Assembly (NCBI RefSeq): GCF_002234675.1
Contig: NC_019859.2
Coordinates: 2,820,740-2,884,739, forward strand
DNA length: 64,000 nt
Direction of reading: 5' to 3'
Source of the DNA: Oryzias latipes
Taxonomy: Eukaryota > Chordata > Actinopteri > Beloniformes > Adrianichthyidae
Position 1 is the first letter of the stretch. Each line of letters starts with the position of its first letter. The notes under the pieces were generated by a model that made no database searches, was not told the origin of the DNA, and saw only the letters and a list, made by a program, of their open reading frames with translations. The position numbers were made by a program, and so were the translations under genes. Positions 34,741 through 47,884 of this stretch are shown piece after piece.

Positions 34741-36862
34741 ATGGTAAGAATGTGTTTCAGCTTAATCAGTGTTGACTGAATGTGTTTTGGCCGCTTTTGT
34801 TCCTGAATGTTGCGGCTTGTTGTGCGGGCAGATCCTCTCGCGCGTGAAGCCTGCGGTTGGAGGAGAGTCGGCGCTGAGCATCAGCGAGAAAAAGAGGAAA
34901 AACAAAAACAAGGTTCCCAGTTTGGAGGAGTACCTGCAGCAAAGAGATTACCTGGGAGCTCTGACACTGCTGGAGGTCTGGCGTTTCTTCTCATTTCTTT
35001 CTGTTTTGGTTTTATGAAAAGTGCACCAATTATTAACTTGGTTTAGTGAAAATAATAGTACAGGTTCATTTGTAGATATTTAATGTAATGCTCACTAATA
35101 ATGTGTCTGTGTTAGAAATACAAAAACGCTGAGAAGATTGAAATTTGATTAATAATATGACACATAAACGATAATTAAAAAAAACCCAACAAATATGGCA
35201 TTGAGAGCAGCAATAGTGTTCTACAGCTAAATTCCTGAACTTAAAAGTTTATTATTCACTTTGATTTTTTCATCACAATAGTTTTCATTTACATCCATTC
35301 ATTGTGAGTTTTTACCTAAGGAAAAAAAAACCTCACAAACGAGCTGTTTTTGTCTGAAAAAAGATGAGAAAAGCAGCGATCTACATGAATATAAACCAGG
35401 GGTGGACAAACGTTTTCACTCGTAGGGATTTTAAAATTTCACAAGGAGGCCTGAGGACCAGAAGAGAAAGCAATAACGTAGAATCTGGATTAAAGCAAGC
35501 TTTAATTTTGATTGAAAATTATATAAATATCTAACTTATGTTGATGTCCTTCAAGGATACTTAGAGAAATGTTGCGTTCATGTGGTGTTGGAATGATGGG
35601 GAAAATGACCGTCTGACTTGGGAAACACTAATGAACATCAGAAAAGCAACAAATCTTCCAATTTCTGCACCTACGCAAAGGTTAATATATTAGTGAAATG
35701 ACACTAGAATAACAGGGAAAATAAAACATAAGGATTATCAATTAAATTAATGCAAATTTAATGGGCAATATATGGCATCCAGGCCATAGTTTGCCCACCC
35801 CTGCCCTGGTCTAAACTGCAATGCATGCGAAGCTTTTTGCAACCACAAGGCGGTGCAATATAGTGCTTCTGTGTGATTGTCCCAAATCCCATGAAACGCA
35901 GAGGGCTCTGTCTGGATGGGCCTCTGACATAAAACAGGATGATTCTCTCGTAAACGGAGCAGCCTAAAGGATTTGTTTAATTTTTTAAGCTCCAGAGGCG
36001 TCAAAACGGGCAGACTGCTGGTTCCAAGTGCAGCAGGTTTATTAGCACAGCTAAAAGTCAATAGCAAGCATGAGAGCATCAGAGAGGAAGTACTGGGTAG
36101 GCAAAGGGAGTCAGAGACAAAACAGGGTCAGGAAATTAGAAGATCTACAGTTCGGTAACGCAGGCAAAGTGGCACAAACAATACTTTGCACTGAGTGAGG
36201 CTCAGTACTGTGCTTAGGTATGCTGTGAGTGATTGCAAATAAGACTGTGTGACATCCAGAAACTGTGAGCTGGGGTTGCTGGGAGATGTAGTGCTTTAGT
36301 ACGGTTCCTGCCGGTGACCAGAGGGGGAGACAGAGCTCTGACTTCTGACGAAAGGGTGGAATGTGAAAACTGTAAACTGGATTTCATTTTCGGGAAACTA
36401 CATTTCTCCAAATTGTAATCAAGTAAAAGCTTTTTCAAAACAGTTGCACAGCAACAGACAGTTGTAGTTTCTGTGGCCTGAAATTACCTTTTGGTACCCA
36501 GCGTCACGGTTCTGAGGTGTTTCTGTGTCTTATTTAAGTTTCACAAAAGTATCGGAGAAAAAGAAGAGCATGCAGACCTCTGGATCGGTTACTGCGCCTT
36601 TCACTTGGGGGATTACAAGAGAGCCATGGAGGTAACAATTTCGCAATGGAAACTTCATTTAAAACCGAAAAAAGCCTCTAATGTTTCATATAGTAGACAT
36701 TTTTCATTGTCATTGGTTGTTTTGTACGGAGCCCCTTACCTGCCACAGGTTAAGAAAAAAAAAAACTTATTTGTTCCCACGAAATAATAATTCACGCGAT
36801 AAGTCATTCATAAACACGGACGTGAGCAATACTTGGATCCGTTGAATTATTATTTTGTGGAC

Positions 36863-36901
<39 letters not shown>

Positions 36902-39900
36902 TTGAAGCGATACAATGCCACGGGAGAGCCAGAACAACAGGTCAGAGAGTAGGTTATGCCACACTCCCACCCTGAGATTGGGTACACAGCCCCAACAACC
37001 ACAATTACGCTGAGCGAGGCAGCAATTGACCTGAAAGACAAGATCATGTCTACAATGAACACTAGGCAACCCCGACACGAACTACAACGGTTAAGTGACG
37101 TACCTGAAAGTCTACTGGAAACTGTGAATGAAGCATTGAGGGCAATTCCTACCACAAACATTACAGAAACCAATGAACTGGTTTACACTTCAGCAGCAGT
37201 GATCCTTGAGATGCTTGGCTACAAGAGCAACCATGGAAGAAAACAGTACCCACCATGGAAGCAACGGTTAGAGGCCAAAATCAAGGCAACTCGGAAAGAT
37301 GTGAGTAAGCTGACAGAGGCTCAAAGAGGTACAATGAGAAAGCAAGTACCTAAGAGATACAGCCAGATGCCCATACCTGAAGCACTGGAAACTGCCAAAC
37401 AAAGGCTCCTAGCCTTGAGCAGCCGCCTAAAGAGGTACACAAGAGACAATGAAGCCAGACGAATAAACAGTCTCTTCGCAACTCAACCTGCAAAAGTGTA
37501 CGCTCAGTGGCAGGGTCAAAACAGCCGAGCAGACCCACCAAGGCTAGAAACTGAACAGTACTGGAAAAGTATATGGGAGAAAGAGACAGCACATAACAGC
37601 AATTCCCAGTGGCTGGTCTCTCTGAGAAAAGAACATAGCAACCTCCCTGAACAGAATCCAGTAACCATCACAGTGGCAGACATCCAAGAAAGAGTCTCAG
37701 GTATGAAGAACTGGACAGCACCGGGCCCTGACATGATACATGCCTACTGGCTAAAGAAGCTTACCGCACTCCACGAGCGCCTGGCAGCACAAATGAACCA
37801 GCTGCTAAGAGATGGGACTCACCCCGAATGGCTAACGGAAGGGCGAACGATCCTGATCCAGAAGGATCCCTCAAAGGGTGCAGTCCCATCCAACTACCGG
37901 CCAATAACCTGTCTGTCCACAACATGGAAGCTCATGTCAGGCATCATTGCAACAAAGATAAATAGGCACATGGATCAATTCATGAGTAACATACAGAAGG
38001 GCATTGGTAGAGACTCCAGAGGAGCCAAACACCAACTCCTGGTCGACAGAACAGTCGCTCAAGACTGCAAGTCACGACACACCAACCTGTGCACAGCCTG
38101 GATTGATTACAAGAAGGCCTATGACTCAATGCCACACACATGGATCACTGAATGCTTGGAGCTGTACAACATCAACATGATTCTAAGAGCCTTCATAGGA
38201 AACTCAATGAAGCTGTGGAAAACCACCCTTGAAGCCAATGGGAAGCCACTTACACAAGTGTCCATCAAATGTGGGATATACCAAGGTGATGCTCTGTCCC
38301 CACTGCTGTTCTGCATAGGTCTGAACCCCCTCAGCCAAATAATCACCAAGACTGGCTATGGATACCGACTCAGAAATGGGGCCAACATCAGTCACCTCCT
38401 CTACATGGATGACATCAAGCTATATGCTAAGAGCGAGCGTGACATTGACTCCCTAATCCACACCACCAGGATCTACAGTACTGACATTGGGATGTCATTC
38501 GGGCTCGAGAAATGCAGCCGGATGGTGACAAAGAGAGGCAAGGTAGTCCACACAGGAGGGGTCTCACTCCCAGAAGGAACAATAGCAGACATCGAGGACA
38601 GTTACAAGTACCTTGGAATCCCACAGGCAAATGGCAACCTGGAGCAGGCAACAAGGAAATCTGCAACAGCTAAATACCTCCAACGAGTAAGGCAAGTCCT
38701 GAGAAGCCAGCTCAATGGCAAAAATAAGACCCGGGCAATAAACAGCTACGCACTGCCCGTTATCAGATACCCTGCAGGAATAATAAGATGGCCAAAGGAA
38801 GAGATACAGACCACGGATGTGAAAACATGAAAGCTCCTCACCATGCATGGAGGGTTCCATCCCAAATCCAGCACCCTGAGACTGTATGCTAGCCGCAAGG
38901 AAGGAGGCCGAGGACTAGTGAGCGTAGAAGCCACTATCCAGGATGAAACATCCAAGATCCATGAATACATCAAGCTCAAGGCCCCAACTGACAGTGTGCT
39001 CAGTGAATGTCTCAGGCAATGGAGAACAGAGGATACAGTGCTGGAGGACAGATCCTCATGGGAGGACAAACCCCTGCATGGGATGTACCACCGGACCATA
39101 ACTGAAGTGGCTGATATCAAGAAGTCCTACCAATGGCTAGAAAGGGCTGGCCTACAGGACAGCACCGAAGCGCTCATCCTGGCAGCCCAGGAACAAGCCC
39201 TGAGCACCAGAGCCATAGAGGCTCAGATCTACCACACCAGACAAGACCCAAGGTGTAGGCTGTGCAAAGAAGCGCCTGAAACAATCCAGCACATAACTGC
39301 AGGGTGTAAGATGCTGGCAGGGAAAGCATACATGGAGCGCCACAATCAAGTGGCTGGAATAATATACAGGAACATGTGTGCAGAATATGGACTGGAAACC
39401 CCAAGGTCAAAATGGGAAACACCTCCGAAGGTTGTAGAGAATGAGAGGGCAAAGATCCTGTGGGACTTCCAGATCCAGACTGATAGGATGGTAATGGCGA
39501 ACCAACCAGACATTGTAGTGGTGGATAAAGAACAGAGGAAAGCCGTTGTGGTGGATGTGGCAGTGCCAAGCGATGGGAACATCAGGAAGAAGGAACATGA
39601 GAAACTGGAGAAATACCAGGGACTCAGAGAAGAACTGGAGAAAGCCTGGAAAGTGAAGGTGACAGTGGTGCCTGTGGTAATTGGAGCACTTGGGGCAGTA
39701 ACCCCCAAGCTGGAGGAGTGGCTACAACAGATACCTAGAAAGACCTCAGACCTCTCAGTCCAGAAAAGCGCAGTGCTAGGAACAGCTAAGATACTGCGCA
39801 GGACCCTCAAGCTCCCAGGCCTCTGGTAGAGGACCCGAGCTTGGAGGAGAAACCACCCGCGGAGGGTGAGAGGGGCGTTTTTTTTTTTTTTTATATTTTT

Positions 39901-42900
39901 ACCCTGTCAGGTCACGGGCTCTATAGTTTTTCAATATTATTAATAAAATGTTTAGTTCATCATTGATCAAGTTTAGGCAAAACCTTTACTTTGGAGGGTC
40001 TACAAATCTGAAAAAATGTAATTTAAAATGCCCCAAATTCTCCTAAAACAGGCCATTAAAGATTATATCATGTAAGGTTAGATTCATATTTGATGATGAC
40101 TTGATGGGTTTATGGAAAATATATTTATAAATGCACTAAATCATTTTTTCAGCAGTTTTTTTTTCCTGTTGAAGTTTCTTCTGATTTTAAAATGTAGTGA
40201 TTCACAGAATATTTATGCTTCCTCTCCGATACTGTTGTTGCTTCTCCTTCCTCCTGATTTGACATTATCTTCTGACAGGAGTACAGAGCTCTCACTCTGA
40301 AACCGGACTGTCCCGCTGAAGTCTGGGTCTACTTGGCCTGCGCCTTGTTTTTCCTCGGCCTCTATAAAGACGCGGAGGACGCCGCATCCAAAGGTGACGC
40401 CGACAGACGACATAATTCACCTTTAGTCTGCAAAACCAAACCAGAGTGTTCCACAGGGTTTAAGGTTTGGTGAACACCGCTTTATGTTTTACCAGCAGAA
40501 CTAATCCTGTGAGCTATGTTTTCTTTATCCTATGTGTTCCTAAGGTTAAACAGAATTTCATCACAAATGTAAGGAAGTTGAAATCAAATACCTAGAAAAA
40601 GACATTTTTTTAAAATTACAGTGTCAGCAGAATGAAGTAGACCCTGAAAAAGGGTTTTATTTCACATTTTTTGTTGTTTATCAGTCTGAAGTTTAAAAAC
40701 TTTTTAACCTTAGAGTCTGTTTGGTTAAAAAATGTGTAAAGATCTCCTGAGAATTTGCCCATAAAAAAATCAGTTTTATGTTTGTCAGACTAAATTTAGA
40801 TCGGCTTCCATTTGTAGAATTTGTCTGAGAAGTTTTGTTGAGAATTTTACCAGAGTTTGACTTTTAAATGTCACACGCATGATTTGCTATCACGTGTACA
40901 AGTGATTCATGCTTTTTTAAACTCCTAGCTAGCGTTTGGCAAATCTTCAATGCCTCTCGTTTTCCGCAGCGCCCAAGTCGCCGCTCCAAAACCGGCTGCT
41001 GTTCCACTTGGCTCACAAGGTTTGAACATCACAACACTCTACAGCGAAATCACAAATGGGTCCTTTCTGATCGTTAATCTACCTTTCTGCCTGTTTTTTA
41101 ATGTTGTGTCTCAGTTTACCGATGAAAAGAGGCTGATGGGTTTCCACCAGAACCTTGAGGATGTGACTGAGGACCAGCTGAGTCTGGCGTCCATCCATTA
41201 CATGCGCTCGCACTACCAGGAAGCCATAGACATCTATAAACGCCTTCTGCTGCAGAACAGGTCCCAGTCTCCCTCTTTCTACTCCAATTCATGGCACAGA
41301 GTCAGCTTTTCACCTGGATGTTTGGAATGGATTTGATCTTCTTCATATCTCATTACGTCTCAGAAAGTGACGGAACTTTTCCAGAAAGTCGTTATTTGAG
41401 GGGTTATCTGAGGATCTTTTCAGTTTTCTCAAAAATGTGGAAAATTCAAAGTCCTCATCAGTTTGGAGAAGACATTCATTTTTTAAAAACTATTTAGGAA
41501 ATGCACAAATGTTCAAAAGGAAAGAAGTGGTTAAAGATTAGCTATTGAAAGGATAAATAGTAATGGGATTGTTCCTGTTTAAAATACTTGAATTGCTTAC
41601 ATATTGATGAACTTCACCTTTTTTATTTGTTGGTAAAGTTCAAAGGAAAATACTTTAACTATTGGCAAAAAACATCAAAAAACCCCAAAGCGATTTCTAT
41701 AAATGCATTTGACTCTCAGCCAATGATTTGATGTTTGATTGAAACCCAAAAATGAATCTAAGTTGTGGTTCTTTCCAGAGATTTCCTGGCTGTGAACGTG
41801 TACGTGGCTCTGTGCTACTACAAACTGGACTACTACGACATCTCCCAGGACGTGTTGGCCGTGTACCTGCAGAGCATCCCTGACTCCACCATCGCTCTCA
41901 ACCTCAAAGCCTGCAACCACTTCAGGCTGTACAACGGCAAAGAGGCCGAGGTGAGGGACTGCTCTGTAGCACATGTGTGTGGAGGAACATTTATGCCACC
42001 ATGTTGCAAACAAAACCTTTTAGGTTGCAAATGAAAATATTAAATATTTGCTTTCAAAAGAAATTTTTGCTTTCAATTTCTTTTGTTTTTTTTTCTCAAT
42101 TCTTTTTTTTTTTGCTTTCAATTTTTTTTCTTTCAAAAAAATTTTTTTTTTTTTTGCTATACATTTCTTTTTTTGCTTTCACATTATTTTTATTTTGCTT
42201 TCAAATTTTTATCTTTGCTTTCAAAAACTTTTCTTTTTCTCCAATCTTTTGTTTGCCAAACTTTTTTTTTTTTTGCTTGCGAATAATATTTTTGTGGTTG
42301 CAACCCCAATGTTTTCACATTCGTTATGTGTCGTCTTGCTTTTCCTACCTTTGGTTTTGCTCACATAAGTTTCAGTTTAGCTGCCATGAAGCAGCTGCTG
42401 GTAGTATTTTATCAGCAGGCCGATTGCAAAAGTATTTTCATTTTTTGTGTGCAACATGGTGGTATAAATATTACTCCATACATGTGTGTGTTCACCTTTT
42501 CGCCCCACCTCTGGGGTCATTAATTCACGCATAAACTTCTTCTTTTTTTTTTTTGTTGTCAGAGCGAGTTGAAGAACCTCATCGACATCTCCTCCTGCTC
42601 CTTTGAGTTTGCCAAAGAGCTCATCCAACACAACCTGGTAGGTGTCTGCAGAACGAGTTTGCGGGGCTTCCTGGACCCAGAGGTGATGAGCTTCCTCTGC
42701 AGGTGGTGTTTCGAGGTGGGGAGGGCGCGCTGCAGATGTTGTCTCCTTTGATCGATGTGATCCCCGAAGCCAGACTCAACCTGGTCATTTACTATTTGAG
42801 ACAAGGTGAGAATCACGACACGGAAACGAGAGACAGGAAAAAATAAAAGAACGTGTCCTGAATGCGCTTTAGCTCCAACGCTGCTCCAGCTCTGAAATAC

Positions 42901-45900
42901 TCCCGAGGGTCTTTCTTCTGTTGTTTCTTTTTTATTTTTAGGAATTCTTGTGTTTTCAGAATGTATTTGTGTGTGTAAATATATATTGCTCTAAATCAGT
43001 AAATCATTTTCCTCCTTTGATTTTGGCCTTTAGCTGCTTCAAAAGGTTCTGCGATTCAGAAGAAATATTAGCTTTTAAAAATGTCACAGGTAAAATCTGC
43101 ATTCAAAGTCCCACTCTGATCATCTTTTGATGTGTTTTCACAGCGTTCCCAGTGGTTTTTAATACATGATTTTAGCAAAAATCATATATTAAATGTTTTT
43201 CTAGGACATAGTTTCTGCAGAGTGGCAGGCGTTTGTTAGAAACTTACCTTTTGGGTCGATGGCAGGACTGCTGGCACGGAGCAACCCCGCCCCCCATCCC
43301 CTTCCCTGTTACTGAAAGCTCTCTGTTTACATGCTCTACCGCTAGCTTACAGCCCCTCACACCCCTAACCTAACATTAGCGAGCAATAACAGAGCAGTTT
43401 AGATCCAGATTCCAGTTCAGGCGTAGAAAAACACCGACGTTCATGGATCTTTTGGTCTGACAGTGGATGCATCAGAATGGAGCGGAGCAGGGAACTCGAT
43501 TTCTGCATCACAAATGCAATCTTGCATTTTTTTACCTGCTCCTGATTCATAACCATTTAAGTGAAGAAGTTGAATCAGAAATGCAAATTTTAGCTTCATT
43601 TTCCTTTTATATGTCCTCCATCAACAGAAAAAATACCACAAGAACACGTTAAAAACGCCCAAAACAGCATTTTCACCGGCGGCGCGCGTCTTTAATGTTA
43701 AACCAGACTGGACTGGAACCTAACTGCACGTTTTTGGTTTGACCTCTAGAGGGCAGAATAACGCTGTTTGAACTTGAACCAACTTTTCTGCAAAAGGATA
43801 TTTTTCTACCTTATTTAAAGAAAACCCTAATATATCTGAGCTTCTCAAAAAAGAGAAATAAAATCCAGAATAACCTCTTTGAGGTTTTTTCGAGTTGTCA
43901 TATTTCACTTTTCTTAAATAGATGACAACACGTCTTGGGTTCATGCAGGCTGCAGCATTTCCATCTCTTCTTCAGTAGTTTACAATAGAACTTATCTTTA
44001 CTGATTTAGTCACTAATGACAACAAAACATATGAATTGTTTGTCGTTTCTCTTTTGTCACATTGAAGTCGGGGTTGTCCAGCAGATGTTTTGGTTGTCAG
44101 ATGACGGAGCAGACCTGCTCTATTTCAGGGGCTGACACGCTCTACTTTACATTTATAGATGACGTCCAGGAAGCTTACAACCTCATCCAGGATCTGGTTC
44201 CCACCACGCCTCAGGTGACACATCTGACGAGGCGCGGCGGATGTTTTCCAGTGTTAAAGTCTCTATAATGAAATAGCAAAAGACAACAGATCATGAGATT
44301 ATGCTTACATAAGTGTTTTTGGTAAAATGTTGAAGAAGGAAATTATGTAAAAATTGACAAAAATCTTCAGCTATCTGTTGCAATGTTAATATTTCCTGAA
44401 AGATGGTATTTTTTTGCATTCTTTTAACCAAACCGGAATTTTCTTGATTATTTGTTTTAAGGAAAAAATTTGGTTTATTCATTATTTACTGACCATATTT
44501 GTGACATTTGAGTCTTTTGGATGCAGCAAGAGCTGAAAAACGTCTTTGTTTTGTTGTAAATCAGGAGTATATTCTTAAGGGAGTGGTCAACGCTGCGCTC
44601 GGACAGGAAATCGGATCGGTGAGCGTTTTCCTTCACGCTTTGCAGCCTTGCATGTAAACCCAGATTATGGAGTTTCTTTGTGTGTTTTTATCTTTTAGAG
44701 AGATCACTTGAAAATTGCAGAGCAGTTATTTCAGTTGGTTGGAGGATCGGCCAGTGAATGCGGTGAGGAAGATGGAGCCACGTCCTTAAATATGGTTCGT
44801 TTTTCCTTTGAAGGAAACAAACGGTGAGATGTTTTCTCCGTCTTTTCAGACACCATTCCCGGCAGGCTGTGCATGGCGTCCTGCTTCTTCCTTCTGAGGC
44901 AGTTTAAGGATGTTCTTATTTATCTGAACTCCGTCAAGGTCAGCGCAGCTCTGCCAGTCATCGTCGGTGTCGTCGTTGTTCTGTAGTTCAATGGGATGGA
45001 GCTGGTTTCATTAAAGTGGCTCCTATTTTTTTCTTTTTTCAGGATTACCTCTTTAATGACGACACGTTCAAGTTCAACTGCGCCCAGGCCAAAGCTGCCG
45101 TTGGGAAGTACAAAGAAGCAGAGGAGGTGCTTCAGTTGGAGCAACAGAACCGGCATTTCGTCCTGGTTTTTGTGTTAAACGTCTTTGTCCTCCCACAGAT
45201 TTTTCTGTCCATTCAGAGTGAAAAGATCAAAAACGACTACGTTTACCTCAGCTGGCTGGCTCGATGCTGTACGTATGGGAGTTATTCTATATTACAACAC
45301 CGCTGTCTAGACGGGCTTCACACCACAAAACATAAAATCAGTTAGAAACCTAAACTTTGGCACAGAAGGATTAAAATTGTGAGACAATTGTTGACGATGA
45401 ACAAAAGGCCTTTTTGTTTATCAAAACTTCTGAGATTTGTCGACAGTTTTCCAAAGAAGTGCAAAGCTTTTTAAGGTGGACGTCCTCCTGAGGGAATGTA
45501 AATGCTGGGGGATGAGCCGCTGCACACTTTAACTTTGCACTAAAAGGCTTTATATTATTATTTTTCTGACTCCAGAATCATTGCCTGAGGTGTGTGAGGC
45601 GTTTCAGGACAGCCTCTGCTGCTCAGAAAAGAAAAAAAAATGGAAATCCACACTGAAATGTTCTTCTCAGTGCATCACTTTGACCTCATTCGCAGCAGCT
45701 TCCAGAACATTTAGAATGTGGAGAAGCTTTGAGGAAATCTGACGCCTCGTTTTCTCTCAGACATCATGAACCAGAGGGGCCAGCTGGCCTGGGATCTGTA
45801 TCTGAAGATGGGCACTTCCTCAGATTCCTTCAGTCTGCTGCAGCTTATTGCTAATGACTGCTACAAGGTAACCCCCCCCCCCCCCCCCACCAGTTCTGTT

Positions 45901-47750
45901 TCTGCAGCTCAGCTTATGACCACCATGGGTTTTAAAACGTGCCTGATAATCCTGTTGCTTTAGTTGTCTTCTTGCTAGTCGTACGTTTTCATGTCGGAGA
46001 GATTTTACAGTTTTAGGCTTATTTTATATTTTACTTTCGTTTTATTTTCTTTTATGCACCTGAGACCTTCATTATTAAGCCTTTTTGTAAAAAGAAAAGT
46101 GCAAAAAGGATCTATTTTACTGACTTCCATCTGCTAAAAATGTGAACTTTAGATTTGACTTTGAAAGATGTGCTGCTTTTGAAAACTAAAGAGAAAGTGT
46201 CGAGCGCTTCAGGACACATTTTGGTTGGTCCGTCTCATCTGAGCATGCATGGAGGGATATTTATGCCACCATGTTGCACACAAAACCTTCTTAGTTGCAA
46301 ATGAATAATTGCTTTCAATTTTATTGTGTGTCAGATTTGTGAATTTCTGACTGAGGATCACCTGAAACTGTAAAGTGAATTCTCCGGAACAAAATATTGG
46401 AAAAAAGTTTGATTTTCTTAAAGATCTGTTAGAAAAAAAGAGAGAGAGAGATTTAAAGCATCTATTATTTATGCTGCACATGTTTTTTTTTTAAATAAAT
46501 TAACAGCAGTATTAAGCAAAAGAATCATGACTCACCAAAGTAAATTCAATGTATTTAGCAGAAGAAACATTTTTAACTTTTATGTTATTTTCACAGCGTC
46601 TTATTTTGAAGAACTTTGTCCAAAGTAAAAAAATAAATAAATACTCGTGAAAAAATGGAATTTTCTCTTTAAATTTCGACATTTATTGATGAAAATAAAA
46701 CAAAAGTTCAGATACAAATCTTAATCGGAATAAAATGTAACCTTCGGCTGGACGGAGTCGGAGCTCAGGACGTTTTTGTTTTTATCATTGGGTGTTTGAT
46801 CGCAGCTTCGTCGCGCTAAGCTGAAACTTATGAGAGCAAAGTCAAAGATAGGAAAAAAGCAAGATGAGACACTACGCATGAGAAAACATTTGTTTTGCAA
46901 ACGCAAAAATATTTTTTGAAAGAAAAGAAAAACTGAAAGCAAAAAAAAAATATTTATTGAAAGTAAAACAAAAAAAACTAAAAGCAAAAACTTTTTTTGG
47001 AAGCAAACATTTAATATTTTCATTTGCAACGTGGTGGCATAAGTATCACTCCATAAGCATCCATAAAAACTCTGAAACAGCAGAACACCGTTGCGTTTGA
47101 GGTTGCCTGAATCTGAAAGTGTGTCTATTTAAATTTGTTCTGGGATCATTTGACTGTTTTCTTCTCACCAAGCGGTAGAAACTCCCCAAAAGCTCAGACG
47201 AGGCCGTCCGTGTGTTCAGACACAACCACGTCGATTATCTGTCTGAACATTTGAATTCAACCATAATTCACCCAATTATTTTCTATTTTTACGACACAAC
47301 ACGTGTGTTTAGCGTCTGACGGGAAAGAGCCTGAGAAGGGGTTCTGATCACCGAGCGTCTGCTTTTCAGATGGGTCAGTTCTACTACGCAGCCAAAGCCT
47401 TTGATGCTCTGGAGAAACTGGACCCCGGTTCCAATTACTGGGAGGGCAAACGGGGGGCATGTGTCGGCGTCTTTCAGCTCATCCTGGCAAACAAGGAGTC
47501 CAAGTAAGTTCAGTGTCCCGTCCTCCTCACCGGCTTTTTGTCAGTTGGTGTGACGTAACCTGAAATAAACTGCTAAAACTCTTTTTTTTAATTGTATTTT
47601 TAATTGTTTTTCTGCACTTTCTGTCTGTGCTTCAGGGAGACACTTAAAGAGGTTCTGGCACTTCTCAGAAACTCTGGGAATCCTCAGGTTGAATACATCA
47701 TCCGTGCCATGAGGAAGTGGGCCAAAGACAACAGAGTCCTCTTGTCCTGA
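34741..47750 (+). CDS. ttc26: Intraflagellar transport protein 56 (tetratricopeptide repeat protein 26)
   Basis: Eighteen exons: 34741-34743, 34832-34975, 36539-36631, 40279-40393, 40970-41019, 41115-41260, 41779-41950, 42563-42637, 42703-42805, 44159-44214, 44565-44618, 44699-44762, 44850-44938, 45043-45126, 45199-45268, 45761-45867, 47370-47503, 47636-47750. All phases agree and give 557 aa, close to the human length as I recall it. IFT56 is a TPR subunit of the IFT-B complex that carries proteins into cilia. Recognisable blocks are [80 protein letters not shown] and [19 protein letters not shown]. Exon 1 supplies only the ATG (followed by GTAAG), after which exon 2 reads [10 protein letters not shown]. 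Intron 3 carries a LINE, introns 7 and 16 carry MITEs. ATTAAA at 47879-47884 may be the polyadenylation signal. Confidence 0.95.
35397..35803. mobile_element. hAT-type short element (ttc26 intron 2)
   Basis: Ends CAGGGGTGGACAAACG and GTTTGCCCACCCCTG are inverted repeats of the hAT (Charlie-like) form CAGGGGTGGGCAAAC. About 407 bp, no coding capacity. A target-site duplication was not convincing. Confidence 0.6.
36726..36865. mobile_element. Left part of a MITE split by the LINE
   Basis: Begins GTACGGAGCCCCTTACCTGC, like the foldback element at 18886. The right end of such an element (ACCCTGTCAGGTCACGGGCT) appears after the LINE at about 39900-39920. Its segment GATAAGTCATTCATAAACAC with AGCAATACTT resembles 58390-58445. 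Confidence 0.45.
36866..36897 (+). repeat. (AT)n microsatellite at the LINE 5' junction
   Basis: Pure AT dinucleotide run of about 16 units immediately before the first LINE codons. Confidence 0.9.
36898..39829 (+). pseudogene. RLE-type LINE retrotransposon polyprotein (R4/Dong/Rex6-like), 5'-truncated, two stops
   Basis: One reading frame runs to TAG 39827-39829 and is broken only by TAG at 36950-36952 and TGA at 38828-38830 (ACA TGA AAG, as from CGA Arg). It encodes a reverse transcriptase: [12 protein letters not shown] (motif A), [13 protein letters not shown] (motif B) and [11 protein letters not shown] with the catalytic YMDD at 38402-38413. A C-terminal CCHC finger, CRLC..H..C, lies at 39254-39307. 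After it comes a restriction-like endonuclease with [17 protein letters not shown] (catalytic-type PD...D) from 39505. The C-terminus [14 protein letters not shown] is one I associate with R4/Rex6-type fish LINEs. The N-terminal part is missing. It is inserted in the sense direction in ttc26 intron 3, next to an (AT)n run. Confidence 0.88.
39830..39925 (+). mobile_element. LINE 3' end and right part of the split MITE
   Basis: A short 3' UTR (GGGTGAGAGGGGCG) and a T-rich run to about 39899 are followed by ACCCTGTCAGGTCACGGGCT, the right end of the MITE whose left end is at 36726. Confidence 0.45.
41979..42479. mobile_element. TTTGCTTTCA-rich MITE, copy A (ttc26 intron 7)
   Basis: Inverted ends GTGGAGGAACATTTATGCCA and (reverse-complemented right end) ATGGAGTAATATTTATACCA, both continuing into CCACCATGTTGCA. 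The 8-bp target-site duplication ACATGTGT is exact at 41971-41978 and 42480-42487. The interior is made of imperfect TTTTGCTTTCAAA units. It fills most of the 612-bp intron. Confidence 0.85.
43106..43697 (+). repeat. Dispersed CCCACTC-type repeat, copy 4 (ttc26 intron 9)
   Basis: The longest copy: left end CAAAGTCCCACTCTGATCAT, internal AGGACATAGTTTCTGCAGAG and CTAGCTTACAGCCCCTCAC, then GGAGCGGAGCAGGGAACTCG, ending near GCGCGCGTCTTTAA. Confidence 0.65.
46249..47054. mobile_element. TTTGCTTTCA-rich MITE, copy B (ttc26 intron 16)
   Basis: Same inverted ends as copy A (ATGGAGGGATATTTATGCCA at the left, GTGGCATAAGTATCACTCCA at the right). Flanks GAGCATGC and AAGCATCC agree at six of eight positions, as expected for an aged 8-bp duplication. 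806 bp, non-coding. Confidence 0.75.
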
Positions 47751-47884
47751 CGACCTTCAGCGTCAGACGTGTGCGGGCTGGACGCATTTATGTGGCTTAT
47801 TCTCCGTCACACGCCTGTCAGTTTTAGTAAAAACGTGGATGTTTTGGGTGAAAGTTGTCCCTATAGATGTATATTTGTATTAAA

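Noticed and set aside
38843-39829. Second LINE frame as a separate gene
   Set aside because: It is in the same frame as the RT part; only a single TGA separates them, so it is one broken polyprotein.
42048-42534. Phe-rich open frames in ttc26 intron 7
   Set aside because: They are low-complexity products of the TTTTGCTTTC repeats of the MITE, not genes.
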